A DNA stretch of 16,677 nucleotides. It comes from Cellvibrionaceae bacterium (GTDB lineage Bacteria; Pseudomonadota; Gammaproteobacteria; Pseudomonadales; Cellvibrionaceae). A program made the translations under genes and the position numbers. The stretch is taken from contig JAGKXA010000137.1 of the NCBI GenBank assembly GCA_021151615.1, positions 1-16,677 of the forward strand, written 5' to 3'. Shown here in pieces: positions 8,629 through 15,144 of the stretch. Positions within the stretch are counted from its first letter, which is position 1; the number at the start of each line of letters is the position of its first letter. The notes under the pieces are model-generated. The model was not told the DNA's origin and searched no databases. It was given only the letters and a program-made list of their open reading frames with translations.

Positions 8629-8642
8629 TGGGAGAAAACGCT

Positions 8643-9389
8643 ATGCAAATCCCACGAGATTACGTCATTCACCCTAATTCGCTCGCCAACAAAATTATTC
8701 TGGTTACCGGAGCTGGCGATGGTATAGGTAAAGTTGCTGCCAAAACTTTTGCAGCCTGCGGTGCAACAGTCATTTTATCTGGCCGTACCATGAGCAAACT
8801 GGAGCAGGTTTACGACGAAATTGAAGCAGAAGGTTATCCACAACCGGCAATTTACCCTATCAACTTTGAAAGCGCGATTGAAAAAGATTACGTTGATATG
8901 TGCAACGCACTGGAAGACACCTTCGGGCATCTTGATGGCATTTTATTTAATGCAGCCGATCTGGGTGAGCGCACTCCGATATCCAATTATTCTGTTAGCG
9001 CGTGGCAGCGCTGCATGCAGGTTAATGTTAACGCCCCTTTTATGTTAACCCAGGCGGTATTACCTCTGTTGGAGCGCGCAGAGAACGCCAGTATTTTATT
9101 CACCAGCTCCAGCGTTGCATTCAAAGGCCGCGCATTCTGGGGTGCTTATGCAGCATCAAAAGCCGCCGCAGAAAATTTTATGCAAACCCTGCACGACGAA
9201 TCGGAAGGCGCAACCCGCATTCGTGCAAATAGCATTAATCCGGGCGCAACGCGCACTGCTATGCGTGCAGCCGCTTACCCGGCGGAAGACCCTGCAACAG
9301 TGAAATCACCAGAAAGCTTAATGCCCGCCTATGTTTATTTATTGGGTGATGATTCGCTCGGCGTAAGTGGACAATCATTTCAATATTAA
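8643..9389 (+). CDS. yciK: YciK family short-chain oxidoreductase
   Basis: Short-chain dehydrogenase/reductase of unknown substrate, close to E. coli YciK (252 residues; here 248). It has the NAD(P)-binding TGAGDGIG at 22-29, NVN at 128-130, Ser155-157 in LFTSSSVAF, and the catalytic YAASK (Tyr169, Lys173). The sequence after that, INPGATRTAMRAAAYPAEDP, is diagnostic of YciK. The usual NAG structural motif reads NAA here. I chose the ATG at 8643 because GGGAG lies 8 bases upstream. The ATG at 8628 overlaps the mupP stop and has a poorer site. The gene closes the MTA deaminase-ubiG-mupP operon, as in Pseudomonas. The role is unassigned, and the neighbourhood does not settle it. Confidence 0.93.
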   Translation: MQIPRDYVIHPNSLANKIILVTGAGDGIGKVAAKTFAACGATVILSGRTMSKLEQVYDEIEAEGYPQPAIYPINFESAIEKDYVDMCNALEDTFGHLDGILFNAADLGERTPISNYSVSAWQRCMQVNVNAPFMLTQAVLPLLERAENASILFTSSSVAFKGRAFWGAYAASKAAAENFMQTLHDESEGATRIRANSINPGATRTAMRAAAYPAEDPATVKSPESLMPAYVYLLGDDSLGVSGQSFQY

Positions 9390-9433
9390 TAGGCGCCAAT
9401 AAATCTATCTGATCTACAATCACCATCAGTCAA

Positions 9434-9457
9434 TAAGGAGATCAATTGATCTCCTTA
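9434..9457. terminator. Perfect 24-bp palindrome between convergent genes, probable bidirectional terminator
   Basis: The half-site TAAGGAGATCAA is followed by its exact reverse complement. It lies between the end of yciK (plus) and the end of the 9489-10046 gene (minus), where a bidirectional terminator is expected. Folded as RNA it gives a 10-bp stem with a 4-base loop. There is no proper U-tract on either side, so termination is not certain. Because it has no loop as DNA it could also be a protein-binding operator. Confidence 0.5.
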
Positions 9458-9488
9458 AGCTCACTTCAGCAAAGTGCCAAATTAATTT

Positions 9489-10046
9489 TTAGCACGAATC
9501 ATTCCCCACACACAGCTGTGTACGTAAATAGCGTTGAAAATGTTCCGGGCTCCGCACTCGATCAAAGCTAATGAATAATTTATGATGGAACGCTTGCAAG
9601 TAAGTCACGGTTGCATTTAGGCACAAAATGAAACTTTCCAGCTCTGCCAAATGAATAATCTCCAACCCCAATTCAGAATTACTACTGACCTTACTTACCA
9701 TTAAACGGCGAACCATTCCCGCATCTGTTTCCAACTCAGGAATCCAATAAGAGCGCACCAATTCATTGCGCTGACATTCGCAGTAAGTACAGCGATCAAT
9801 GAACTCTTGCAAAGTGATGTCAAGCTTTCCCAGCTCATCTTCTGCATGCAGTTCCCGCAATAATGATTCCATAGTCGTCACCTTGGTAGAAAACGACATA
9901 GAGTTCATCAAGATTCGTACCTGTGCAGGAGAAATCTCCATACAACAATAAATAATTGCCTCTAGCGCTTGCTCCAGGGCCTTGAAGGAAACAACGATTT
10001 GACCTAACGATTCGTACAAGCGGGTTTTATTGGTTTGGTGGCTCAT
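9489..10046 (-). CDS. Hypothetical helical protein, HEPN-like
   Basis: I do not recognise this 185-residue protein. It looks all-helical, with no signal peptide or membrane segment. The N-terminal helix (LGQIVVSFKALEQALEAII, about 14-32), the segment FSTKVTTMESLLRELH (about 52-67) and RNELVRSYW (93-101) resemble the layout of HEPN-like proteins that carry RNxxxH before an aromatic residue. Here the His position is Arg98. Cysteines are frequent for a small cytoplasmic protein (34, 35, 86, 89, 91, 142, 179, 185), and CTYCEC at 86-91 could bind metal. No strong Shine-Dalgarno precedes the ATG. It is a single-gene unit between the yciK and tonB operons and no partner toxin, antitoxin or transposase lies next to it. 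The existence of the ORF is likely from its length and clean flanks. Its function is unknown. Confidence 0.7.
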   Translation of the reverse strand: MSHQTNKTRLYESLGQIVVSFKALEQALEAIIYCCMEISPAQVRILMNSMSFSTKVTTMESLLRELHAEDELGKLDITLQEFIDRCTYCECQRNELVRSYWIPELETDAGMVRRLMVSKVSSNSELGLEIIHLAELESFILCLNATVTYLQAFHHKLFISFDRVRSPEHFQRYLRTQLCVGNDSC

Positions 10047-10164
10047 AGATTACCCGGTAACTTACAACTTGCCCGGGCATTTCGGCAGGAAACGACACCA
10101 AGGCGACTCTCACCATGGCATCTAAACACACACTCTATGACTTATGAAATAACAGAATATTACA

Positions 10165-10202
10165 TAAAAATCCATCTACCGCGCGTCCTTTCAGGTAGAT
10201 GG
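10165..10202 (-). terminator. Rho-independent terminator of the tonB-exbBD-TPR operon
   Basis: On the minus strand CCATCTACC, a 13-base loop and GGTAGATGG form a 9-bp stem directly followed by ATTTTTAT. It begins about 35 bases after the stop of the TPR gene, so it ends the minus-strand operon. It also separates that operon from the 9489-10046 gene, which therefore needs its own promoter in 10047-10164. Confidence 0.8.
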
Positions 10203-10237
10203 GACCCTTCTTCTGGTAACAAAGGGGCAGCTCGGTA

Positions 10238-11503
10238 TTAGTGAATAGAGGCTTTGGCTTGAATAACCCACAAACGGGACATCAATGCCAGAGGGGATGA
10301 TGCGGAAACCGCATTAAACGCTTTAATCGCCTCGGCGGGCTTATTTAAACCCAGGTATGCAATACCAATATTGATATTGGTTTCGTCCTGAATTTTTATA
10401 CCACCCTTGGCCAAACCTTTGGATAGAGCGGCGATAGCATTTTCATACTGGCCATGGCCAAGCCAGGCTTCACCCACTTTAACCAATGCATCACCCGTTG
10501 GTTTGGCTGAAGCTTCTTTTTCAATGGATGGCAACAATTTCAAATCCTCTGCCGCCTGGGTTCTGGCCATATTCAATAATTTCAGGTCGCGATCTTTGGA
10601 TTGGTTTTTACCCAACAGGCCTTTGGCAAACCCTTCCTCCAGAATGGCTTTAGCATCACCGGGATTAGCGACTGCAAGTGATAACTCAGCCAATTCAACA
10701 TACTCGTCCGGTTGTAACATATTTGCCTGTTTGATCAGGTGCAGGTAAATAATATTTTGCCGATCACTAAAAGAAGAGCCCTGTAACAAATAGGTGAACA
10801 TATCGGACCAATATTTTTCACTAGGGAAAGACGCTAATAACTGCTCCAGTGTAGCAACGACTTCTACTTTTTTATTCTGTTTATGTTGGCAGCTCATCAG
10901 TAACTGCAACCAATCCTCCTCAACAGGCTTACCTTGCTTTTTGGCAGAATCTATCAACCGCTGGGCATACTCCCCAGCCTTCACAAAATTATTTTGCAAG
11001 TAATAGGCTTGAGAAACCTGGCGCGTTACCTCCAAATCACTGTTAGCCAGCTTCAAATAACGCTCACCCAGCTCAATAGACTTTGGATAATTTTTTAATG
11101 CAAAATAGATCTGCGACATAGTAAGTATGCGCTTGGGTTCATCTTCCTTTTTAAACTGCCCCGCAGCCAGCATAGTTTCATAAACAGCAACTGCACCTGC
11201 ATAATCTTTGAGATTGACCATACAGAACGCGAGCATTTCATTAATGATTGCATCCTCAGTTGGATTTTTTCCTTCAATGGCGGCAGCTTCTTTCGTTTTC
11301 GCCAGAGCTTCCTTCCATTTTTTTGCATCCATTAGCTCACGCGCCTGCTTTAATGGCTTGCCTACTTTTGAGCTTACTTTTTGCGTCTCAGCGGCCTTAG
11401 CAGCAAAAACCGGCTGACTAACCAAAGGGGCTATCGCCAGACTGGAGCAAACACCCAATAAGGTAACGCGTAGCAGACGTAACATTTTTTTATTCGTCAA
11501 CAT
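10238..11503 (-). CDS. Exported tetratricopeptide-repeat protein of the TonB operon
   Basis: A 421-residue protein with a signal peptide (basic MLTNKKMLRLLR, hydrophobic core, AxA-type site after PVFA at about residue 34), so it is likely periplasmic. The rest is alpha-helical with repeated TPR-like pairs (for example AKKWKEALAKTKEAA, LKDYAGAVAVYETML, LKNYPKSIELGERYL, and GQYENAIAALSKGL near the C-terminus). TPR proteins of this kind are often the last gene of tonB-exbB-exbD-exbD operons in Cellvibrio and relatives. A scaffold role in the TonB complex or its receptors is inferred from context only. The frame is open to a GTG four codons upstream (11513-11515), but I prefer the ATG at 11501-11503 because a GAG-containing site lies 11 bases before it. 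A further ATG at 11483-11485 is also possible. Confidence 0.88.
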   Translation of the reverse strand: MLTNKKMLRLLRVTLLGVCSSLAIAPLVSQPVFAAKAAETQKVSSKVGKPLKQARELMDAKKWKEALAKTKEAAAIEGKNPTEDAIINEMLAFCMVNLKDYAGAVAVYETMLAAGQFKKEDEPKRILTMSQIYFALKNYPKSIELGERYLKLANSDLEVTRQVSQAYYLQNNFVKAGEYAQRLIDSAKKQGKPVEEDWLQLLMSCQHKQNKKVEVVATLEQLLASFPSEKYWSDMFTYLLQGSSFSDRQNIIYLHLIKQANMLQPDEYVELAELSLAVANPGDAKAILEEGFAKGLLGKNQSKDRDLKLLNMARTQAAEDLKLLPSIEKEASAKPTGDALVKVGEAWLGHGQYENAIAALSKGLAKGGIKIQDETNINIGIAYLGLNKPAEAIKAFNAVSASSPLALMSRLWVIQAKASIH

Positions 11504-11562
11504 AGTTGAAATCACTCGTTAATTAATTCTGATGCCAGAAAACATCGATGAAGTAAGTTTGA

Positions 11563-11982
11563 TTACTCCAGTTTTTCATTACCCACAATGCCAATGTTGG
11601 TTAAACCCAAACGCTGGGCAGTAGCCAGAATTTTCGCCACCACATCGTATTTGGCCAATTTGTGAGGTTTTAAATGCACTTCCGGTTTGGGTTCCATTTT
11701 GGCCGCATGCAACATGTAATTTTTTAACATTTCACCGTCGCGAATCACGCTTCCATCCCAGCGCATGGTTCCATCAAAATCTACTTCGATATTAATAACC
11801 ACCGGCAACTCTGTTGGCGGCGGCGCATTGGTGACTGGCATATCCATTTTCACTGCGTGAGTCTGGATTGGCAGGGTAATAATCAGCATCACAATTAACA
11901 CCAGCATTACGTCAATTAATGGAGTAGTATTCATCTCCACCATAACGTCATCACTGTTGCTGTTACCAACATTCATGCCCAT
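11563..11982 (-). CDS. exbD: ExbD-type biopolymer transporter subunit (exbD2), complete
   Basis: Single-pass inner-membrane protein that, with ExbB, forms the proton-driven motor that energises TonB. Read from the internal ATG at 11980-11982 it is 139 residues, the normal length for ExbD. It has a short cytoplasmic N-terminus, the transmembrane helix TTPLIDVMLVLIVMLIITLP with the essential Asp24, and a complete periplasmic domain (VVINIEVDFDGTMRWDGSVI, VHLKPHKLAKYDVVAKILATAQRLGLTNIGIV). A good Shine-Dalgarno, AAAGAGA, lies 8 bases before the ATG. The frame is, however, continuous upstream into a shortened first ExbD (see the 11983-12192 entry), so a 209-residue fused product is also possible. 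I favour separate initiation, because two same-orientation membrane anchors cannot both be N-in within one chain without reversing the second. Confidence 0.9.
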   Translation of the reverse strand: MGMNVGNSNSDDVMVEMNTTPLIDVMLVLIVMLIITLPIQTHAVKMDMPVTNAPPPTELPVVINIEVDFDGTMRWDGSVIRDGEMLKNYMLHAAKMEPKPEVHLKPHKLAKYDVVAKILATAQRLGLTNIGIVGNEKLE

Positions 11983-12192
11983 GGTAATAATCTCTTTATG
12001 AACAATGTTTTCCGGCTTGGTTTGTGTTGGCGTGTTGGAAACGTTTGGCAAATCAACTTTTACAGTTTTGATAACGACAGGAATGGTTATCAGAAAAATA
12101 ATCAGCATTACTAACATAACGTCTACTAATGGCGTCGTATTAATAGTTGAGTTGAGCTGCTCTTCATCGCCAGAGGAAATATTCATACCCAT
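11983..12192 (-). pseudogene. exbD: Truncated exbD1: N-terminal and transmembrane part only, in frame with exbD2
   Basis: From the ATG at 12190-12192, with an excellent AGGAGA Shine-Dalgarno, the frame encodes MGMNISSGDEEQLNSTIN, the helix TTPLVDVMLVMLIIFLITIP with Asp24, and the start of the periplasmic region down to PTQTKPENIV (residue 64). A complete ExbD would continue for about 70 more residues of periplasmic domain. Instead the sequence passes into HKEIIT, which is simply the translated ribosome-binding region of exbD2, and then into exbD2 with no stop codon. Related operons carry two complete exbD genes, so the simplest reading is an internal in-frame deletion that removed the exbD1 C-terminal domain and its stop codon. 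The retained start signal and intact helix mean a product could still be made and insert in the membrane. I call it a pseudogene with reservation. Confidence 0.75.
11991..11997 (-). promoter_or_regulatory. Internal ribosome-binding site of exbD2
   Basis: The minus strand reads AAAGAGA, 8 bases before the internal ATG at 11982. It lies inside the open frame of the shortened exbD1 and is translated there as part of HKEIIT. Its survival supports separate initiation of exbD2 rather than an obligatory fusion. Confidence 0.65.
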
Positions 12193-12211
12193 CGCATTTC
12201 TCCTGCAGTAA

Positions 12212-12235
12212 CCGCCGACAATTTTTTATCGGCGG
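12212..12235 (-). promoter_or_regulatory. Intercistronic hairpin between exbB and exbD1
   Basis: CCGCCGA and TCGGCGG form a GC-rich 7-bp stem with a 10-base AT-rich loop in the 73-base gap between the exbB stop and the exbD1 start, ending just before the exbD1 Shine-Dalgarno (12199-12204). There is no U-tract after it, so it is not a standard terminator. It may protect the exbB message or adjust the ExbB to ExbD ratio, which is unequal in the complex (inference). Confidence 0.5.
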
Positions 12236-12265
12236 CAAGCTTCATTAGTTGGACTGCCTGTTAAT

Positions 12266-13222
12266 TTAATTTGATTGTCCGCCACGCACACCCATCACCA
12301 GATTAGCGTGCATATCGCCGGCAAAGTTGCGCAGTGAATCCACAATCACTTTATTGCGACGCACCAACCAGTTGTAACCAAGCACTGCAGGAACCGCAAC
12401 TGCAAGACCAATCGCCGTCATAATCAGCGCCTCACCCACTGGGCCCGCAACCTTGTCGATACTAGCCTGACCTGCAAGACCGATGGCAATCAGCGCGTGA
12501 TAAATACCCCATACTGTTCCAAACAAACCTACGAACGGAGAACATGAGCCGACGGTAGCCAGAAGCGATAAACCATTTTGTAATTGTCCACTGACACGCT
12601 CAACCGAGCGCTGCAATTGCAGTGCAACCCATTCACCCAACTCAACTTTCTCACCGTTGCGCGCAGCATGTTGTTTAGCTGCAAGCACGCCGTCTTCAGC
12701 GACTGCACGAAATGCACTTTGTTCATTGTAGGTTTTCAAACTTTCGTTCATGTCCTTGCTATCCCAAAACTTGCGAGTTGCTTTCGCTTGCGATAGCAGA
12801 CCTTGTTGTTGAATTAATTTGGTAACCAATACGTACCAGGTAGCGGCAGACATCAGAATCATAATGATCAAGGTACCGCGCGCAATGACATCGCCTTGTG
12901 CCCAAAGTGCACCCAAACCATATTGGCTGTGTCCTTCTGCGGTACTTGCCTCTGCCGCGCTCGCCGCATTTGCCGCTGCATCGGAATTCGCCACTGAGCT
13001 TGCATCCATTACGGTAGCATCTGTCTGTGCGTCTGCTGCTGTTTGCTCAACGGATACAGCTGATGTATCAACTGGCAGTGCTGCTTCAGCACCGGCAGGT
13101 GCGGCAACTTCAGCTGTTGTAGTGGAGGAATCAACCGCTGGTGCTTGTGCAAATACGGAGCAAGAGCCGCCCATCAACAGCACTAATTGCAAGACCAACG
13201 AAGAAGAGAATTTTGTTTTCAT
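12266..13222 (-). CDS. exbB: ExbB/TolQ-type proton channel subunit with signal peptide and Ala-rich extension
   Basis: Inner-membrane proton channel subunit that forms the pentameric core around ExbD and energises TonB. The 318-residue protein starts with a signal peptide (core LVLQLVLLMGG, cleavage probably after VFA at residue 25) and a low-complexity stretch rich in Ala, Ser, Thr and Asp to about residue 100. The conserved ExbB core follows with three transmembrane helices at about 116-136, 216-248 and 262-286. Motifs are LATVGSCSPFVGLFGTVWGI in helix 2 and GEALIMTAIGLAVAVPAVLG in helix 3 (Glu264 matches the essential Glu of E. coli ExbB). The extension is known in Pseudomonas-type ExbB and explains the length over the 244 residues of E. 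coli. TAGGA sits about 10 bases before the ATG. tonB lies 65 bases upstream and exbD1 73 bases downstream. Confidence 0.95.
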   Translation of the reverse strand: MKTKFSSSLVLQLVLLMGGSCSVFAQAPAVDSSTTTAEVAAPAGAEAALPVDTSAVSVEQTAADAQTDATVMDASSVANSDAAANAASAAEASTAEGHSQYGLGALWAQGDVIARGTLIIMILMSAATWYVLVTKLIQQQGLLSQAKATRKFWDSKDMNESLKTYNEQSAFRAVAEDGVLAAKQHAARNGEKVELGEWVALQLQRSVERVSGQLQNGLSLLATVGSCSPFVGLFGTVWGIYHALIAIGLAGQASIDKVAGPVGEALIMTAIGLAVAVPAVLGYNWLVRRNKVIVDSLRNFAGDMHANLVMGVRGGQSN

Positions 13223-13287
13223 GATTAAAATCCTACGTGTACAAATGTTTATTAACTAAAAATTGTTTTGGTTATGTTTTGCTGAAA

Positions 13288-13890
13288 TTACTTTTCATCA
13301 ATCTTGAAGCGAAATTTCATGCGATGCCAACAAGCAACGGGCTGCCCCGCTTTAGTACAGGGCTCGAATTTCCAGGAGCGAATGGCGTGTTTGAGTGCGG
13401 ATGTATCCAAACGCTCAAAGCCACTGGAAGCCTCAATTTTTCCATCGCGAACTTTTCCACTTTCATCCAGATAAAGTGCCAAACCAACTACACCTTCTTC
13501 ACTTAAACGAAGCGAAGCAGAGGGATATGGAGGGCGACTAAGTCCTTTCTTTGGTGTCTTGGGCGCAGTTGTCACAACCTCAACCGGTTTTTTTGAAACA
13601 GTAATAGCATTTGCGCTGGGTGGCGGAGCATCCGCAGCAAATTCTATATCCGGTGGCGGAACAAAATCGGGCGGAGGAGGAACAAAATCGGGCGGTGGTG
13701 GTGGTGGTGCCTCTTCTTCGGGGGGCGTTTCTTCCTCGATAATTTTTGCATCAATTTGTTGCTTGACCAAACTCATTGGATCATGCCCCAACCCTAATGC
13801 AAGCCCATAAACTACCAACACATGGAAGAGCACAACAAAGGCAATTCCACTGGCTTTTTCAGTTGTTGTTTTATTTGCGGTATATGACAT
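13288..13890 (-). CDS. tonB: TonB energy-transducing protein
   Basis: Periplasm-spanning protein that couples the ExbB-ExbD motor to outer-membrane TonB-dependent receptors. The 200-residue protein has a short cytoplasmic tail, a transmembrane helix at about 14-34 with His23 at the position of the conserved TonB histidine, an acidic then proline-rich spanner at about 52-90, and a C-terminal domain from PPYPSASLRLSEEGVVG to the end. The spanner holds two copies of PPPPDFV encoded by a 21-bp tandem repeat. The C-terminal domain contains Cys178 and Cys187, close enough to pair in the oxidising periplasm. It is the first gene of the operon tonB-exbB-exbD1-exbD2-TPR. The Shine-Dalgarno is weak (AAGATG). 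Operons like this often serve polysaccharide or vitamin B12/iron uptake, and the cargo cannot be told from this sequence. Confidence 0.96.
   Translation of the reverse strand: MSYTANKTTTEKASGIAFVVLFHVLVVYGLALGLGHDPMSLVKQQIDAKIIEEETPPEEEAPPPPPPDFVPPPPDFVPPPDIEFAADAPPPSANAITVSKKPVEVVTTAPKTPKKGLSRPPYPSASLRLSEEGVVGLALYLDESGKVRDGKIEASSGFERLDTSALKHAIRSWKFEPCTKAGQPVACWHRMKFRFKIDEK
13660..13701. repeat. Two 21-bp tandem repeats in tonB (PPPPDFV units)
   Basis: The 15-mer AACAAAATCGGGCGG occurs at 13660-13674 and again at 13681-13695, a 21-bp period. On the coding strand it gives two PPPPDFV units of the TonB proline-rich spanner, with a third, diverged unit beside it (PPPDIEF). Such repeats vary in number by slippage and set spanner length. 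Confidence 0.85.
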
Positions 13891-13912
13891 AGCAAGTGCA
13901 TCTTAAAAGTTA

Positions 13913-14172
13913 TTTACGAGAATCACCTGTGACTCACGGAGATAAACTTAACAGCTTTGCAAGAGTTACCAAATTCCATTTTTACGGCCAATTAATGCGA
14001 TATTAACGAACTCATACGGAATATTTACGGGATTAAACGCAGAAGGTTAGAAAGTTTTTAAGAAAATCAGCCCTCATCCTGAAACAAGCGTAAATTCTTT
14101 CTACCTAAGTGTTTACGTCGTTTTTATGCGTACCAAGGCATTTGATTTACGCGTCATTTACGATGCTTTACG
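13913..14172. repeat. Cluster of eight TTTACG hexamers upstream of tonB
   Basis: TTTACG on the plus strand starts at 13913, 13981, 14024, 14112, 14146, 14157 and 14167, and once on the minus strand (CGTAAA at 14089). Chance would give well under one in 260 bp. The last three are spaced 11 and 10 bp, the same face of the helix, as expected for cooperative binding of a regulator. The function is unknown. Sites for a TonB-operon regulator or a nucleoid protein are both possible. Confidence 0.7.
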
Positions 14173-14286
14173 CTGTTTAAACACTGACATTTATGTACCA
14201 AGAAATCGGGAGACGAAATGGAAAAAAACTGGAAAAGTAAATAGCTCGCGCAGAAAAGAATATGGGGAATGGAAGGAACGAAAAAT

Positions 14287-14331
14287 GGAAAAAAGGAAGG
14301 AAAGAAGATTGCTGATATGCCAATCTTCTTT
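14287..14331 (-). terminator. Rho-independent terminator of the etfBA-fpr operon
   Basis: On the minus strand AAAGAAGATTG, a 9-base loop and CAATCTTCTTT form an 11-bp stem (14301-14331), followed by a pyrimidine run CCTTCCTTTTTTCC. It starts 14 bases after the fpr stop. The stem is AT-rich but perfect, and the position is as expected. Confidence 0.85.
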
Positions 14332-14345
14332 ATAAGTAAAGGGAA

Positions 14346-15122
14346 TTATTTTTCAACAAAAGCGCGCTCTATAACATAATCGCCCGCTATACCTATGCGC
14401 GGCGATACAACCAAGCCGGCCTTATCCAAAATTGCACAGGTATCATCTAGCATACCAGGGCTGCCACACAGCATGGCTCGATCTGTTTCAGGGTTTAATG
14501 GCGGAAGACCTATATCACTCAGGAGCTTTCCGTTTCCCAGCAAATCCGTCAAGCGCCCCTGATAGGTAAATTCCTCGCGCGTAACTGTTGGGTAGTAAAT
14601 CAACTTGTTGCGGACTTCTTCCCCTAGAAATTCATGGCCAGGCAAATCCCGGGTAATAAAATCGCGATAGGCAAGATCATTCACCTTGCGCACGCCATGA
14701 ACCAAAATCACTTTATCAAATTTTTCATAGGTCTCAGGATCCTGGATCAAACTGATAAAGGGGGCCAACCCGGTACCCGTGGACAATAAAAATAAATGGC
14801 GCCCCGGTTTCAGATCTGCCAACAGTAAGGTTCCTGTTGGCTTCTTGCCCACCAAAATGGAATCTCCAACTTTTATGTGCTGCAACAGTGACGTGAGCGG
14901 GCCATTCGGCACCTTGATACTAAAAAACTCCAGATGTTCCTCATAGTTAGGGCTGGCAATACTGTATGCACGCAGCAATGGTTTTTCATTTTGTGGTAAA
15001 CCAATCATTACAAACTGGCCATTTTCAAAGCGAAAAGACTCGTCGCGCGTAGTGGTAAAACTAAACAGGCTATCGTTCCAATGTGTAACGGATAGTACTT
15101 TTTGTGTATTAAAAGCGCTCAT
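14346..15122 (-). CDS. fpr: Ferredoxin/flavodoxin--NADP+ reductase
   Basis: FAD enzyme that moves electrons between NADPH and ferredoxin or flavodoxin in the cytoplasm. The 258-residue protein is the bacterial Fpr type. FAD-binding RAYSIAS lies at residues 51-57, followed by VPNGPLTSLLQ. The NADP domain has STGTGLAPF at 114-122 and MLCGSPGM. The C-terminus GDYVIERAFVEK shows the extended tail typical of this subclass, which contacts FAD. AGGGA lies 6-7 bases before the ATG. It starts 22 bases after the etfA stop and is followed by a terminator, so it is the last gene of an etfB-etfA-fpr operon. In other Pseudomonas-like genomes fpr is often alone beside a LysR regulator, so the ETF link here is of interest. 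Confidence 0.96.
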   Translation of the reverse strand: MSAFNTQKVLSVTHWNDSLFSFTTTRDESFRFENGQFVMIGLPQNEKPLLRAYSIASPNYEEHLEFFSIKVPNGPLTSLLQHIKVGDSILVGKKPTGTLLLADLKPGRHLFLLSTGTGLAPFISLIQDPETYEKFDKVILVHGVRKVNDLAYRDFITRDLPGHEFLGEEVRNKLIYYPTVTREEFTYQGRLTDLLGNGKLLSDIGLPPLNPETDRAMLCGSPGMLDDTCAILDKAGLVVSPRIGIAGDYVIERAFVEK

Positions 15123-15144
15123 TGTGTTTCCCTGATTAAATAGA

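Larger units (their letters stand above)
13891..14345. other. Long non-coding region upstream of tonB
   Basis: These 455 bp separate the tonB start from the fpr stop and hold no credible gene. From the tonB side they contain the tonB promoter (no single pair of hexamers stands out), eight TTTACG hexamers, a strongly purine-rich plus strand at about 14201-14310, and the fpr terminator. A 69-codon plus-strand frame at 14126-14335 has no ribosome-binding site and a Lys/Arg/Glu composition dictated by the purine run, so I do not call it a gene. Confidence 0.7.

Noticed and set aside
12819..13259. 146-codon plus-strand frame rich in alanine
   Set aside because: It lies opposite exbB and its composition is the complement of the Ala-rich ExbB extension.
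14126..14335. 69-codon plus-strand frame in the tonB upstream region
   Set aside because: It has no ribosome-binding site, it runs through the fpr terminator, and its Lys/Arg/Glu composition follows from the purine-rich DNA.
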